Positions 1 through 10,841 of a DNA stretch of 64,000 nucleotides are shown one piece after another. Source of the stretch: Coptis chinensis (lineage: Eukaryota > Streptophyta > Magnoliopsida > Ranunculales > Ranunculaceae). The notes under the pieces are model-generated. The model saw nothing but the letters and a program-made list of their open reading frames with translations, was not told the DNA's origin and did no database searches. Positions within the stretch are counted from its first letter, which is position 1, and the number at the start of each line of letters is the position of its first letter. The position numbers and the translations under genes are program-made. The stretch spans positions 43,559,001 to 43,623,000 of the forward strand of contig CM027378.1 of assembly GCA_015680905.1 (NCBI GenBank). The letters are read 5' to 3'.

Positions 1-267
1 ATAATGAACTAAGCGAGCGTAAAAGCGTTCAAACTTAGACTGATGAAACTAAACGTGGTAACTTCGTTAGATTTTGTCGTAGCGACAATAACGAACTAAG
101 CGAGCGTAAAAGTGTTCAAACTTAGACTAACGAAACTAAACGTGGTAACTTTGTCAGATTTTATCATAGCGAGAATAACGAACTAAGCGAGCGTAAAAGC
201 GTTCAAACTTAGACTGACGAAACTAAACGGGGTAACTTCGTCAGATTTTGTTATAGCGATAATAACG
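1..267. repeat. 87-bp tandem repeat, at least 3 copies
   Basis: The block starting GAACTAAGCGAGCG recurs at 6, 93 and 180, an exact period of 87 bp, and ends at 267. The array continues beyond the left edge. It lies downstream of integrase in Tat-1, the position where Tat elements are known to carry hypervariable tandem repeats. Copies differ by a few substitutions, mostly C/T or G/A. Confidence 0.9.
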
Positions 268-456
268 TTCACTAGCACCATAATTATATCATTGGAATTG
301 AAGTGAAAGAACTACTTTTTTATTGATCACCGAGTCTTGAAATGTGCAAAGATAATAACGGAAAATAAACGACTGAACTAGAAACAAACTAACAAAATTT
401 TTTTTGTTTTGGTTTGTTTTGTTGTTTTTTCAGGATAACGGGAAAACAACTAAAAT

Positions 457-1926
457 CTACTTATAGAAGTTGCGCAGATGAAACGTATTCCACGGCTTAT
501 CGAGAACATTCCCATCTAAATCTCGAAGAAAATAAGATTCTTTTGTGGCGGGGCGATCAATAATGTATGGACCTGTCCAGTTTTCTCCAAATTTGCCAGA
601 ATTTATCAACCTCGTCTTTCGATAGAGTACCCCGTCATCTTTCTCAAATACTTTAAGTCAAACTTTTTTTTTTATCATATCTTCGTTTCATATCAGCCTG
701 ATAACAAATTAATTGTTGAAGACCAACATCTATTGTCTCATTTATCAAGGTTTTGGCTTGAGCAATTGATCATTCGACTCTAATTCCATGGTAGAAGTTT
801 GTGTGGTTGGAGTCATCAACTCTGTAGGCAAAACCGCTTCCGTACCGTAAGCAAGATTAAACGGAGAAAATCCCGTTGAATGCTTAGGCGTGGTTCGATA
901 AGCCCACATAATTGCATGAGGTTCTTTAACCAAATTTCCTTTTGCTTGTTGAAGTTGCCGCTTGAGCATTGCAAGAATGGATTTGTTAGTAGCTTTAGCT
1001 TGCCCATTAGCTTGAAGATGGTATGATGCCGAGAAATTGTGACTAATTTTCAAGTCAGAACAAAATTATCAAATTTCTTCAACGTTGAATTGCTTGCCAT
1101 TATTGGAAGTCAATGATGTTGGAATATCGAAATGACAAACAATGTCACGCCATAAGAACTTTTTAACATCTGAAGCATGGATATGGGCTAAGGGTACAAC
1201 TTCTGCCCACTTGGTAAAATAATCAGTTGCGACGAGTAAGAAACGAACACTGCTAGGGGCTTCCGGAAGTGGACCTACAATGTCAAGACCCCACTTCGTA
1301 AATGGCCAAGGGCTCAAGATTGGATAAAGTTCCATCGCTGGAAGTTTTCCCATATTATCATATTTCTGACAAGGAACACACTTCTCGAACAAATATTTAG
1401 CATCCTTTTGCATGTACGACCACCAGTACCCTTGTGTCATCTCTCTATGAGCGAGACTTCACCCTTGGGAGTGATTCCCACAGAGGCCGGAATGAATTTC
1501 CTCGATGACTAGTAAACCTTCCGCTCTGCTCAGACAACGAAGCATAGGGTTAAGACTTGAACCTTTGCGATAGAGTTGCAAAAGACCATCTGTAGTCGAG
1601 ATGATACAATATTTCTAAGCATCACGTTTGACATGATCACAAACTTTATGATCTTGAGGCAAGATGTGATCATGTAAATATGTGATATAAGGAAGGCGCC
1701 AATCATCATCATCATAAGGCGGAAGCGAAAAACTTAGCTCTACATCAGAAACTTCTGGAGCATTATCTGCTTCATGATCATCATCGGTATGGACCGAGAC
1801 AATATCATTGACATGTTTATTGGGGTCATTTGATAGCATAAGTTGTTGATAAAGTGTTTGCTCTGCAACGACAACTTGATTATCAAGATCATGCTTGTGC
1901 TTCCGAATAAGCATAGGAGATATCAA
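457..1926 (-). pseudogene. Tat-1 integrase with upstream linker, inactivated
   Basis: This is the DNA-joining enzyme of the element. On the minus strand, the aRNH-integrase linker (1926-1615, with DWRLPYITYL) leads into an H2C2 zinc-binding region (about 1490-1370, HSGLCGNHS then CVPCQ). The core follows (LDIVGPLP, with a SNNGKQF block), then the C-terminal part with an N-W-T-G-P-Y motif ending in a stop at 457-459. All pieces share a frame but are separated by stops, for example at 1615, 1069 and 745. Two of the three catalytic acidic residues are lost. The second Asp is Asn in SNNGKQF, and the Glu is Lys in the NGQAKATN block. The protein would therefore be inactive even if read through. 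Confidence 0.88.
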
Positions 1927-1956
1927 ATTGGCATGACGGGATTCGTTAGAAAATGT

Positions 1957-2470
1957 CTAGAAGAAAAAACAGCTCTGAGTGATGTACATATCTCGCAAGT
2001 CCTCAATAGACAAATTGATACTCAGCTCCTTTTGAAATTTAATGGTAATCTGGTGAGGCTCATTCGACTTAACTGCCGCGGATAAATATGCGAGAGAATT
2101 AGCATGTCGGACATCATGACGCGGATGCTGCATAATACTGATATATTCAAAATTTCGAGCAATCCGATGAATTAAGTCCAAATAAGCTGGCATTCTCTTG
2201 TCACGAGCCGCATACAATCCTCTAAACTGGCTAGCGACTAACTTAAAATCTATGAATAATCGTAACTTAGTCGCCCCTAGGTAAAGAGCAGTGTGCATGC
2301 CGCAAATGACAGCTTCGTACTCGACCTCATTATTTGAAGCGTCAAAACCTAAACGCACTGACTTATCAATTTTTTCTCCATTCAGCTGCAAGATTACACA
2401 CCCAATACCAGAGCTAGACTTATTATGCGAACTATCAGTGTTAACAATTCAGCAATCGGCAGATACATCT
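1957..2470 (-). pseudogene. Tat-1 archaeal-type RNase H (aRNH)
   Basis: This second RNase H is the hallmark of Tat elements. The minus-strand reading shows NTDSSHN (first acidic residue), SGIGCVI, NNEVEYEA (catalytic Glu), LFIDFKLVASQ (second Asp), and a C-terminal RHANSLAYL. The family normally has Asp-Ala-Leu in that last motif, so a catalytic Asp has become Asn. The stretch from 2391 to 1957 is open, and a TGA in place of a probable Trp codon lies just upstream of the first motif. It sits between pol RNase H and the integrase linker, as expected for Tat. Confidence 0.82.
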
Positions 2471-2582
2471 GATAAGTGTGGCAAGTTATCGTCCCCAAGA
2501 GGTAATGGCGTGTTGTCGTCAACATTTTCTTCGTCTAGTAATGCATTAGAAATAGGAATATCATCAATAGGAAAATCGGCCA

Positions 2583-3990
2583 TTAGCGAAGCCAAAGCTT
2601 GTCCTTTCTTAGATGTTTAAGTTTCAAAAATAATGCTATAAGTACTAAGGTAACTTTTCTATTCTGCGAGGTGACTCGATTCTTGGGCACTACAAAAAAA
2701 CTTTCGAATTGGATATTTAGTATAAACTTTGACAACTCATCCTTGGAAATAATGTTTAAGACGTCTAGCAGCATGAACCAAGGCTAATACAATTTTCTCC
2801 ACTCGAGAATACCTTGTTTCAGCAGTTGTAAGAGTCTTGCTAACAAAGAATATAGGACGACCATCGTCACCGTCAAAAAATAAGACGGCGCTTACGATAT
2901 GATCAGTAGCGGCTAAATACATACCTATAAGTTGCCCCATTGCTGGACTGGCGAGAACTAGAGGTTGAACTAAGTACACTTTCAAGTTACAAAATGCAAG
3001 TTCACAGTCCTCCGTCCAAATTGGTGCGTCTTTCAATGTTTAGAAAAAAGAAAAACATCGATCATAATACCGAGAGATAAAGCGATTTAGGGCAGCCAAG
3101 CGTCTTGTAAGTCGTTGAATCTCTTTCTTTGACGTTGGAGAAGGCATTTCAAGGATAGATCGAATCTGATCCAGATTTGCTTCAATTCTGCGTCTAGTCA
3201 TCATGTATCCCAAGAATTTGCCAGACGACAAATCGAAAGAACATTTAGCCGGATTCAAACGCATGTTGAAATTGGAAAGTCTATCAAAAATAGCTTGCAA
3301 ATTAGTAAGATGATCAGGTGCTTCTGTAGAATTTACAACCATGTCGTCGATGTATGCTTTGACTGTCTTTTCAAGTAGATCAGAAAGAATAGTGTTGACT
3401 AGCTTTTGATATGTGGCTCCAACTTTTTTTAGACCGAAAGAAATTACTTGGTAACAGTAAATTCCTTGGTCTATAATGAATGCAGTGAACTCTTGGTCCT
3501 CAATGAATAACGGAATCTGATGATAACCAGAATAAGCATCCATAAAAGACAAACGTTGAAAACCAGCTGTTACATCGACCATTTCAGATATACGAGGCAA
3601 TGGATATGGATGAATCGGAAATGCTTTATTGAGATTCATGAAATCAATACAAACCCGTAATTTGCCATTCTTTTTAGGCACTGCGACTACATTCGACAAC
3701 CATTTGGGATAAGTCACATGCCTTATAAAATTAACAGACAAGAGACGGTCGATTTCTTCTTTCACGTTCATCTTTCTATCGGGGGCCATCCTTCGGGGCT
3801 TTTGTCTAACCGGCTTTGCATTGGGATCAATGTCGAGTTTATGACAAGCCACAGAAGGATCTATACCAGGCATTTGCTCTATTCGCCAAGCAAAAATATG
3901 ACTATTCTTCCTCAATAACAAAATAAGCTCTTGTCTCTCCGCTTTGGGAAGTTTGGCTAAAATAAAAGTTGTCTATTCAGGGAGTTGGCC
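2583..3990 (-). pseudogene. Tat-1 reverse transcriptase and RNase H
   Basis: The domain copies element RNA into DNA. The minus-strand reading runs from FAWRIEQMPGIDPS (about 3900) through WLSNVVAVPKKNGKLR, an FMDAYSGYHQ block, GLKKVGATYQ and the catalytic box YIDDM, then an LGYMMTRRRIEAN thumb block. An in-frame stop at 3040-3042 separates it from RNase H (3036-2737), which has ETRYSRVEKIVLALV. After 2737 the reading continues in another frame to about 2583 and degenerates. The palm Asp residues are kept, so the damage is nonsense and frameshift rather than active-site loss. Confidence 0.9.
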
Positions 3991-4109
3991 AATTTGAACT
4001 TCTAAAAGTGGATCGACGATTGTGGGTCTTTCAACATTTCTATTGGCAGAGTAAATTGAAGGTCCCGGATGCTGTAATTGCTTTTGACGGTTTTGGAACT
4101 AAGAATAGT

Positions 4110-4793
4110 TCATCCAACAACTTCAGACTTCTTATAATCATCTAGAATATTGTCGTGGCAAATTAGAGATGCAAGTTGATTGCTGCGCACTTTACGGACT
4201 TTACCATTGAATAGGAACTTGACTGCTTGATGATATGTTGAGACGACAGCTTTCATATAATGAATCCAATCACAACCAAGGATGACATTGTAAGGGGATT
4301 TACAATCCATTAATAGAAAATCAATATTGACTTCCTTCTTCATAAGAGTAATCGTGAGAGAAACCTTCCCAACGTAATGAGTAGCGGTACCATCAAAACC
4401 AACGATAGGCACATTTTTAGGAGTGACCAAGTTATCAATAAAAGGAATACTATGATAACACCCAGAAAACATGACGCTAGCTGAACTACTAGTGTCGATC
4501 ATAATACGTTGTATGCGCATACAGTTGATATACATAGTTATCATGACATCATCATAATGAGGAACATGCACTCCCATTAGATCTTGGTCAGTGAAACACA
4601 ATGGTTCGTCTTCGATAGTCTCTGTGCAAAAATCTTCCACGAAATTGATCCTGTTAACTTCATAAAAATTAGAACGATATTTGACTTTAGAATGACGAGC
4701 CTTTTTCCGTTGAGTATTAGATAATGAATCAATGATGGCATGTCCAACCTTAATGACATTGTGCTTTGTTACAGTTAAAGCTTGAGTTGTCAC
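4110..4793 (-). pseudogene. Tat-1 aspartic protease
   Basis: This retroviral-type aspartic protease would cut the gag-pol polyprotein. The 227-codon minus-strand frame has FTDQDLMGVHVPHYDDVMI upstream of the active site. The active site reads IDTSSSASVMF, where Tat proteases normally have D-T-G-S-S; the glycine is now serine. The second conserved block (NVILGCDWIHYMKAVVSTYH) is present. The frame is open across the domain but differs from the frames of gag and of RT, so it is isolated by indels. Confidence 0.82.
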
Positions 4794-4794
4794 T

Positions 4795-6421
4795 TTTTCT
4801 ATACATATTGATCAAGTTTCCCATTCTGCATAAGCTTTTCAATTCTTCCCCTCAAAGACCTATAGTTCTCGGTCTCATGACCATAATCATTATGAAATTT
4901 GCACCATAAAGATTTATCGCGAGTTATTTTAGTGTCGTCGCGCAGGGGAAATGGTGGAGTGAGCAGACCTTTATCCTTGATTTTGTCGTAAACTACCGCA
5001 TATTTAGTATTAAGCGGAGTTAATTCAAAATAATTAAAAGGCTTTCCGGTCCTGCTTGTGTTGTCTTCTTTCTTATAAGGAGACTTCTGACCGGGTTGCT
5101 GTTGATCAAAAGTCAGATTCTTCTGTTTGTTTCGTTAATCATTGAAATCCTTTCCTTTATTATCTTTGTCCTAAGAAGTTTGAGCAGTCGTGTCATCCTC
5201 AACATTGATAAATTGTTGAACTCGCTAGTATAACGCACGTCGAGAAGATTGAATGTCCCAAACAAGAGAGTTGTACAACCCGTCTTTATCAAACAAGATA
5301 TCTTCTTTAAAAGCGTAGACCACCATTAGATAAGACTGCTCGGAAATCTCAACTGCAGCTTGGCAGAAAGGAGTGACAAAACTATGGAGAGTTTCATCAC
5401 ATTTTTGCTTGATGTTGAAAAGAACATGGACACCATTTGGACGTTTTAGATTATGATGAAAACGCTTCGAAAACTTTTCAGTTAAGTCCTTGAACTGACG
5501 AATAGATCGATGGGGTAATTCGCTAAACCATACCAACGCTTCCCCTTTTTTAATGTAGAAGGGAAAAGTTTACATTTCAAAGCATCATCACCTCCCGATA
5601 AAACTAGTTTGTTCGTGAAATTATTCACATGAAGCATAGGGCATCCCTCGACATCATCATATTGATCAAACTCTGGTTGTTTGAAATCTTTGCTATGAGT
5701 AGCCCGTTAGACGGCGAGAGAAAATTTGTCCAAAATACTATCTTCAACTTCAAGATTCTCTAGTGTCGATTCAAAAGGAACATTATCAAGAAGGGCTTTT
5801 TTTTTTTTTTTTCATTTCTCTGACACGTTGAGGAGTCATCAGATCCATATCAGCTGGCTCATAATCATAGTCGCAATGACGCCTATGGGAACGAACGGAA
5901 CGAGAAGAAAATGTCAAAGATTTATCGTGATTGTGTCGAGATGAATGTGGTCGGTACGTTGGGCCTTCCGTACGATATTATTTGGAATGATAAGAATCGC
6001 GTCGCTAAGGTGTTTATCTATACTGATGGTGTCGATCATGAGTGGGACCATTATTCTTTTCGCCACTCGAATTCCTTGGGACTTGTTGATAATCTGTAGG
6101 ACCTTGGGGTGTAGTTGGATGGTTATTAACATTACCTTGCCTACCGAGAACGTGACCGGGGGGTTGGTTGTTTCTCGGCGGAGGTCGGGGAATTCTGCGC
6201 CCATTACTTGGAACTCGTTGATGGCTATTGTGAATATCGTGAATCTCATCCTCACCACTTAAACGATCCCACACACTCTTATGTCGTTGGCGTGTGTTAC
6301 GTTGTGGTGTGACAGATATAACATCATCTGCGAGTGGAGTGGGTTGTTTCAGACGATGCCTGTAGTAGTTGTTCTATTTTCAGACACTCTTGAACTTTTT
6401 AAAAAGTGCTTCGCGAGACAT
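4795..6421 (-). pseudogene. Tat-1 gag, fragmented
   Basis: Gag packages the element RNA. The clearest part is the retrotransposon gag domain at 5620-5225, including LVWFSELPHRSIRQF and a downstream FCQAAVEISEQ segment. An N-terminal Pro/Asn-rich stretch covers about 6274-5914. A Tat-type C/H box, WCKFHNDYGHETENY, lies at about 4913-4869; the last Cys seen in relatives is Tyr here. A possible start is the ATG at 6421 (minus), followed within 14 codons by a stop, so the true start is uncertain. Gag is spread over three frames with many stops, and an A/T homopolymer near 5800 is a likely indel site. Confidence 0.75.
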
Positions 6422-6640
6422 ATGACTTACATTATCCGCCTCAAAGGATGGAGAATCATCAATGGCAATAACCTCGCATTGAATAATTTAGCACATTGGT
6501 GGAACGCAGTAGGGTAGTGTTATCGCTAAGTTGACCTTAAACATCATGTTTGTGATGATCGTTAGTAATTGCATCGGGACCTTGAGCTCGTAGAGTATGC
6601 GTCATAACTTTTGCAGAACGTGATCGAGGGTGTTGAATAA

Positions 6641-6658
6641 GAACCGCATATGGTGCCA
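6641..6658 (-). other. Tat-1 primer-binding site
   Basis: The minus strand reads TGGCACCATATGCGG, four bases inside the LTR end. It matches the Tat-2 primer site (TGGCGCCATCTGTGG) at 12 of 15 positions, so it is an eroded tRNA-primer site. Confidence 0.7.
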
Positions 6659-6662
6659 ATTA

Positions 6663-7127
6663 TGTTTCGACCAAATATGATCAAAACACTAAGTCGTGAT
6701 GAAAGAGATGAATAATGTAGAAAAGTAGTGAGAAAAGTGATGGTGATCGAGAGAATGATGAGACTATATCTTTCGGTTGCCTACGTACCCAAATTATCGA
6801 TGGGATCAAGTCTCAAGAACATAATTCTGTATGAAAAATAGTTTGGTATTTATATAGATAAAGTAGAGACTTCTTGTAGCTCAAGTAATTGTAATTGAAT
6901 ATAACTCTCAACTGATAATTATCTCTTTGATAAGAAATGAATCTGGACATAAGTTAATGTACATAAATGGCAAGCCATGTGGCTAGGGTTCAGCTCTAGA
7001 CACATGAGTTAGTGGGCCTATACATTGATCCATGATATTGCAAATTGGGCTTTAGCCCTGTCGATTAAAAGAATAAAGTGGAGACCCCTACTAATGGATG
7101 TTTGCCACGTAGGTGGGGGTCGAAACA
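6663..7127 (-). repeat. Tat-1 5' LTR (465 bp)
   Basis: The plus strand begins TGTTTCGACC at 6663 and ends GGTCGAAACA at 7127. The LTR is thus bounded by perfect 10-bp inverted termini with TG/CA ends, and it abuts the primer site. A TATATAAA box (minus strand) lies near 6856-6849. Gag begins to the left and foreign S-family coding sequence begins immediately at 7128. The partner LTR is outside the window. Confidence 0.85.
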
Positions 7128-7792
7128 ATGACTATATGCATGAGAACACTCCAACAGAAGAAACTCTTGAACCTGTGTTGAAAAGTAACTCGACACACTT
7201 GGACAATGGTAAAGAGGACAAAGAAAATCAAGTGCCTGAAAAAGAGGATATAAAATCTATAGTGGAAAGTGGATCTCAATTTAGTTTGGTCGTTAAAGAC
7301 TTATCGATGGAACAAATTTATGACATCCTTACTGTGGCAGATATGAACCACAATCTTGTGAAAACGCCAAAACTAGATGAAGAATTCTCTAAGTTCTCGA
7401 GATCATGTGTAAAATCACCACCCAACCATCACCATCCCTATTTAACACCTCTTGGAAGCCATCATCCATTCATTAAAAATCCACCCATTTATGAGGACTG
7501 CACCACTAAACCATTTCAAAGAAACCTAAAATTCCCACTTAAGCCAATTGCTTTTGAGATCCTTCATAATTTTCTCAACCTTCCCTGTAAAGAGATGTTG
7601 CCCAATATACAAACTCACGAGTCTATCATTCCAGTTGATAAGAACCTCGCTTTGATTGAAGTGCCAGAAAAAGAGAAAACAAAATCTATGGCAGAATGTG
7701 AATTCTTGAGAGCATACGATGATCCCTTTATTCAAATGGTTGAAAAGCCCAGTTTGTCATATTTCGCATCATCTGAGCTTCATGAAGAATAA
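7128..7792 (+). pseudogene. S-family ORF, C-terminal half (copy A)
   Basis: The open frame into Tat-1's LTR starts at 7025, but only the part from 7128 is S-family. It lacks the N-terminal zinc knuckle and, near its start, a short segment present in copies B and C. It keeps the two conserved blocks: SQFSLVVKDLSMEQIYDIL (about 7276-7332) and PFQRNLKFPLKPI continuing to LNLPCKE (7511-7594). A short run between them is His/Pro-rich (NHHHPY). It also contains a local duplication: a second PEKE(K/D)xKS(I/M) motif near 7660 repeats one near 7230. I do not recognise the domain. No membrane segment or signal peptide is visible. Confidence 0.7.
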
Positions 7793-8180
7793 CTACTACC
7801 ACACTCACACTTTTTTGAACAATGCAAACATGATGGGTTATTGCATAAGTTCCATGATGGGTTACATAAGTTTTCTCTTATCATTCTGCATCTTACACTC
7901 CAACTACATCATTTCATTCTGTTTGGGGGTAGATGTTTTAATATGTTTTTTTAAATTAATCCCCAACTGTTTAGACTATTAATATATAGTTAACAAAATA
8001 TCATCCATCTTATGCATAATCTTTGAGAATCTAACTTAAAATGACCCCACATATAGTCTTGAATATTTGACTATAAAAGATTTATATTATGTTTTCTCAA
8101 TGCATTCCATGGGAATGCATCCTTAAGGTAACCAGGCCCTCCTCTTGGAGTGTGTGGTTGTAAGCGCCGTAACCTTAACT
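7128..8180 (+). mobile_element. SF-A: S-family fragment interrupted by Tat-1
   Basis: This segment matches SF-B (about 38041-39100) and the reverse complement of SF-C (about 51000-50000). It includes the C-terminal half of the S-family ORF, the CATTTCATTCTGTTTGGGGG motif at about 7910, and the downstream block with TAAGGTAACC and GTGTGTGGTTGTAAG. Similarity stops at about 8180, where minus-strand NA-1 begins. The 5' part lies left of Tat-1 and outside the window. Confidence 0.8.
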
Positions 8181-9660
8181 CAAATGACCTCAAAGCTAAT
8201 GAAAATGCAATAAACACAAGCATTAAGCAATTAAGCACGATGCTATGAAAATATGCAATGATATCTATAAATAACTTCACTTCTGGTATCTTTAGAAAGA
8301 ATCATTATCTTAGGTTCTCACCGGTTGTGTCATAGACACGTGTCACTCATATATTGCACTCCAAGTCAAGTTTTCTCTAGTGTGCGAGGACACACTTAAT
8401 CCTTGCACTCTCTATGACTAACCAAAGGAGCCGAGGTCGATCATCACATCATTTACTTACTTTCACACCACACTTGGTCTAGGAAGCTAGAGGTCTTAAA
8501 TAGTATGTTGTAATGAGGCTTAGGTAGGGGTTAACAAGAAAAGGAATGGATATTTCAAAAAACTATTACTTGAGAGAATAGGGCCTTCATATCTACTTAG
8601 AGAATCTTCGAACTTTGGTGCTTCTTCAAATTGTAACTTTCAGCGAGGCCCATGATTTGATTTTTTTTTTCTTTCTTTAGGGCAAAACTTCCTGCCATTT
8701 TGACTTGTGGCAAGGTCTTTGAAACTTTCACTGTTGGTTCTGGAAGCATCTGATTTTAAGTACATACTTTCTTTATTTTCTTTACCATCATCCTATTTCT
8801 CAAGTAATAACTTAGGTAGGCTATATTATGGTTAAAATATATAGGTGCAGGGATTTGGTTCACAAGAAAAAAGCTTAATAGCAAAGGCTTCAAAAAGGTT
8901 TCTAGGGAAATTATATATATATAGGTGGGATATATCAGGCTCAAACAGTTAAAGAAGGCCTAAATTCTTACCTAGGTGCTTGTGTGGTGATCAAGCAAGA
9001 TAAAAGTGTGCATCTCTCTACTCGAAAGAGCTTCACTTTTGGTGTCATCACTCAAGAAAATTCACATAATGAAGGCTTTTGGCTTAGACTCACAGGATTT
9101 GTCTAGTTCATTCATTTGACTTTTGGATTCCAGAAGTTCATTACTCATAAAATGTAATAATGCATGATTCGTGCAAAGATACCCAAGACTAATGCAAGGT
9201 TTATTACAATCTAATTAACTCAGATTTCGAGGAATCAAAGCAACCAAATTGAGACTTATAGACCTATTTCATCATCGAAAGGGTATCAAACCATTATTAT
9301 CAAAAGAGTCTCATAGTTGAAATCTAGAACACCTTTTTTTTATATTTTTTTAGAAAAATAAACTTAAATATCTAATTGTTCTCTCCCCCAAACCTAAATA
9401 AAACATTGTCCTCAATGTTAGAAATGCAAGAAAAAATAATGGACAAATGATGATATATTTGAAAAGATAGGAAGAATATTACCATGAATGGGGTGCGAAG
9501 AACATGTACTTTCTTAAGACAATAGAAAAAAATTGAGTTAACCAAGAAAAATATTATCTAACTAAATCTAGGACCTATACTACAATGACTCAAAAATTAT
9601 TCTAACTAAAGCAAACTGGATAGGTGTGGTTTCCTTGGTATCCAAGTGAAACAATTTTTC
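8181..9660 (-). other. NA-1 3' non-coding region
   Basis: No credible ORF. The minus strand carries CATTGAGGACAATG at about 9418-9400 followed by GGTTTGGGGGAGAG at about 9400-9385, a motif pair repeated in the other elements here. Collinear but diverged similarity to the S-family 3' regions (for example 47700-48000) is visible around 8400-8560. Confidence 0.6.
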
Positions 9661-9960
9661 TTAAAGATTCCTTAAAGATTTTCTTCCTATGGGACAACTA
9701 AACTTGATGTGACCTTTTCTTCCACAATAATGACAAGTTTTGATAGACTTAGAAATATCAACATTTGGTTTAACATTTTTTGAAAAGTTTTCGGTAACCA
9801 ACCTCAAATTTGAAATTTCATTTTCCAAAGAGTTATTTTTTTCGAAAACTAAATGCAACTGATTTTCTAAACTTTTATTCTTCTCAGCCAAAATAGAATT
9901 TTCACTTTCGAGAGATGTAACCTTCTTGGATAGTCTCTTATTTTCCTCAATTAATTTTTT
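9661..9960 (-). pseudogene. NA-1 coiled-coil plus CCHC tail
   Basis: The minus-strand frame has Leu/Glu/Asn heptad-like repeats (NKSLENQLHLVFEKNNSLEN), then a short linker, then a zinc knuckle CHYCGRKGHIKFSC (C-x2-C-x4-H-x4-C). It ends 12 residues later. It follows the protease in the same transcript, and a homologous module sits at the same place in NA-2. The knuckle resembles those of Ty1/copia gag more than the Athila gag knuckle upstream. It is a second, separate zinc knuckle in this element. Function unknown; RNA binding or oligomerisation is an inference from the motifs. Confidence 0.65.
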
Positions 9961-10830
9961 TTATTTTCCCTTAAAAGTTCAGTATAAGCAATTTGCTCTT
10001 TCTCAGTTGACACTAAGGCATTATTCTCATGGAAAAGAGAAGGTAAAGGTTCCAATTTCTCTATATGGCTAGTTCTAGAAGGTGTAATTCTTAATAATGC
10101 ATTAATCTCCTCATAATCACTTTCTTCATCAGAATCAGACTGGAGAGTGAAACATTCTCTCCAGCTCTCTTCAAAACTCGAGTACAAAGAATCAATAAAA
10201 CAAACAGGCTCAATTGCATTATGGTGTGAATTTGAAATATTAAAAACATTCAACTCGACCTTAAAGTTACCAAAAAACAATTTCACTATCCCATTTCTAC
10301 AATTAATGATGGCATTTGCAGTTGCCAAAAATGGATGACTAAGGATAATAGGGATTTGCCTTCCCAACTCTGGAACATGTTAAATATCAAGGACTATAAA
10401 GTCCACAGGGTAGTAAAACTTATCAATTTGAATTAAGACATCCTCTATCACCCCCCTAGGAGCTCTAACATACCGAATTGCTAACTGTAAGGTAACATTA
10501 GTAGGTTTCAAATTCCCAAGTCCTAGTTGCTTATATACTGAGTAAGGAAGTAAATTTATACTATCCCCTAAGTTAAACAATGCATTTTCCATCTTTTGGT
10601 TTCCTATTATGCAAGAAATTGTTGGATAACCAGGATCTTTATATTTCGGAAGGGTTTTATGGGTTATGATAGAACTCACTTGAGTAGCAAGGAAGGTTGT
10701 CTTTTGTTTGTTCATGCCACGTTTAACAGTACACAAATCCTTTAAAAATTTAGCATAAGAGGAAACTTGTTAAATTACATCAAGAAGAGGAATATTAACC
10801 TTCACTTGTTTAAAAACCTCGAGAATCTCG
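9951..10830 (-). pseudogene. NA-1 aspartic protease
   Basis: This is an Athila-type protease. The minus-strand reading has YKDPGYPTISCIIG, the active-site region NLGDSINLLPYSVYKQLGL, then RGVIEDVLIQIDKFYYPVDF (10736-10380). After a frame change come SHPFLATANAIINCRNG and an acidic tail (10367-9951). The family active site is D-L-G-A-S; here the Asp is Asn and the Ala is Asp, so the enzyme would be dead. The tail leads into the coiled-coil module. Confidence 0.82.
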
Positions 10831-10841
10831 TTAGCTTGAGT

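Larger units (their letters stand above)
1..7127 (-). mobile_element. Tat-1: Tat-lineage Ty3/gypsy element, 3' end outside window
   Basis: Read on the minus strand, the order is 5' LTR (7127-6663), primer-binding site, gag, protease, reverse transcriptase, RNase H, archaeal-type RNase H, integrase, then 87-bp tandem repeats at the left edge. The second RNase H between RNase H and integrase is characteristic of plant Tat elements. The 3' LTR must lie left of position 1. The pol domains sit mostly in one frame broken by in-frame stops, and several catalytic residues are altered, so this copy is dead. It interrupts the S-family ORF that resumes at 7128. The target-site duplication is probably ATGAC (7128-7132), but its partner lies outside the window. 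Confidence 0.9.

Noticed and set aside
5726..6517. Several plus-strand frames over Tat-1 gag
   Set aside because: They mirror the minus-strand gag reading and have no recognisable motif of their own.
7025..7127. N-terminal part of the open frame running into SF-A
   Set aside because: It lies inside the Tat-1 LTR; the join to the S-family ORF at 7128 is a chance in-frame fusion, although it gives a 255-codon open frame.
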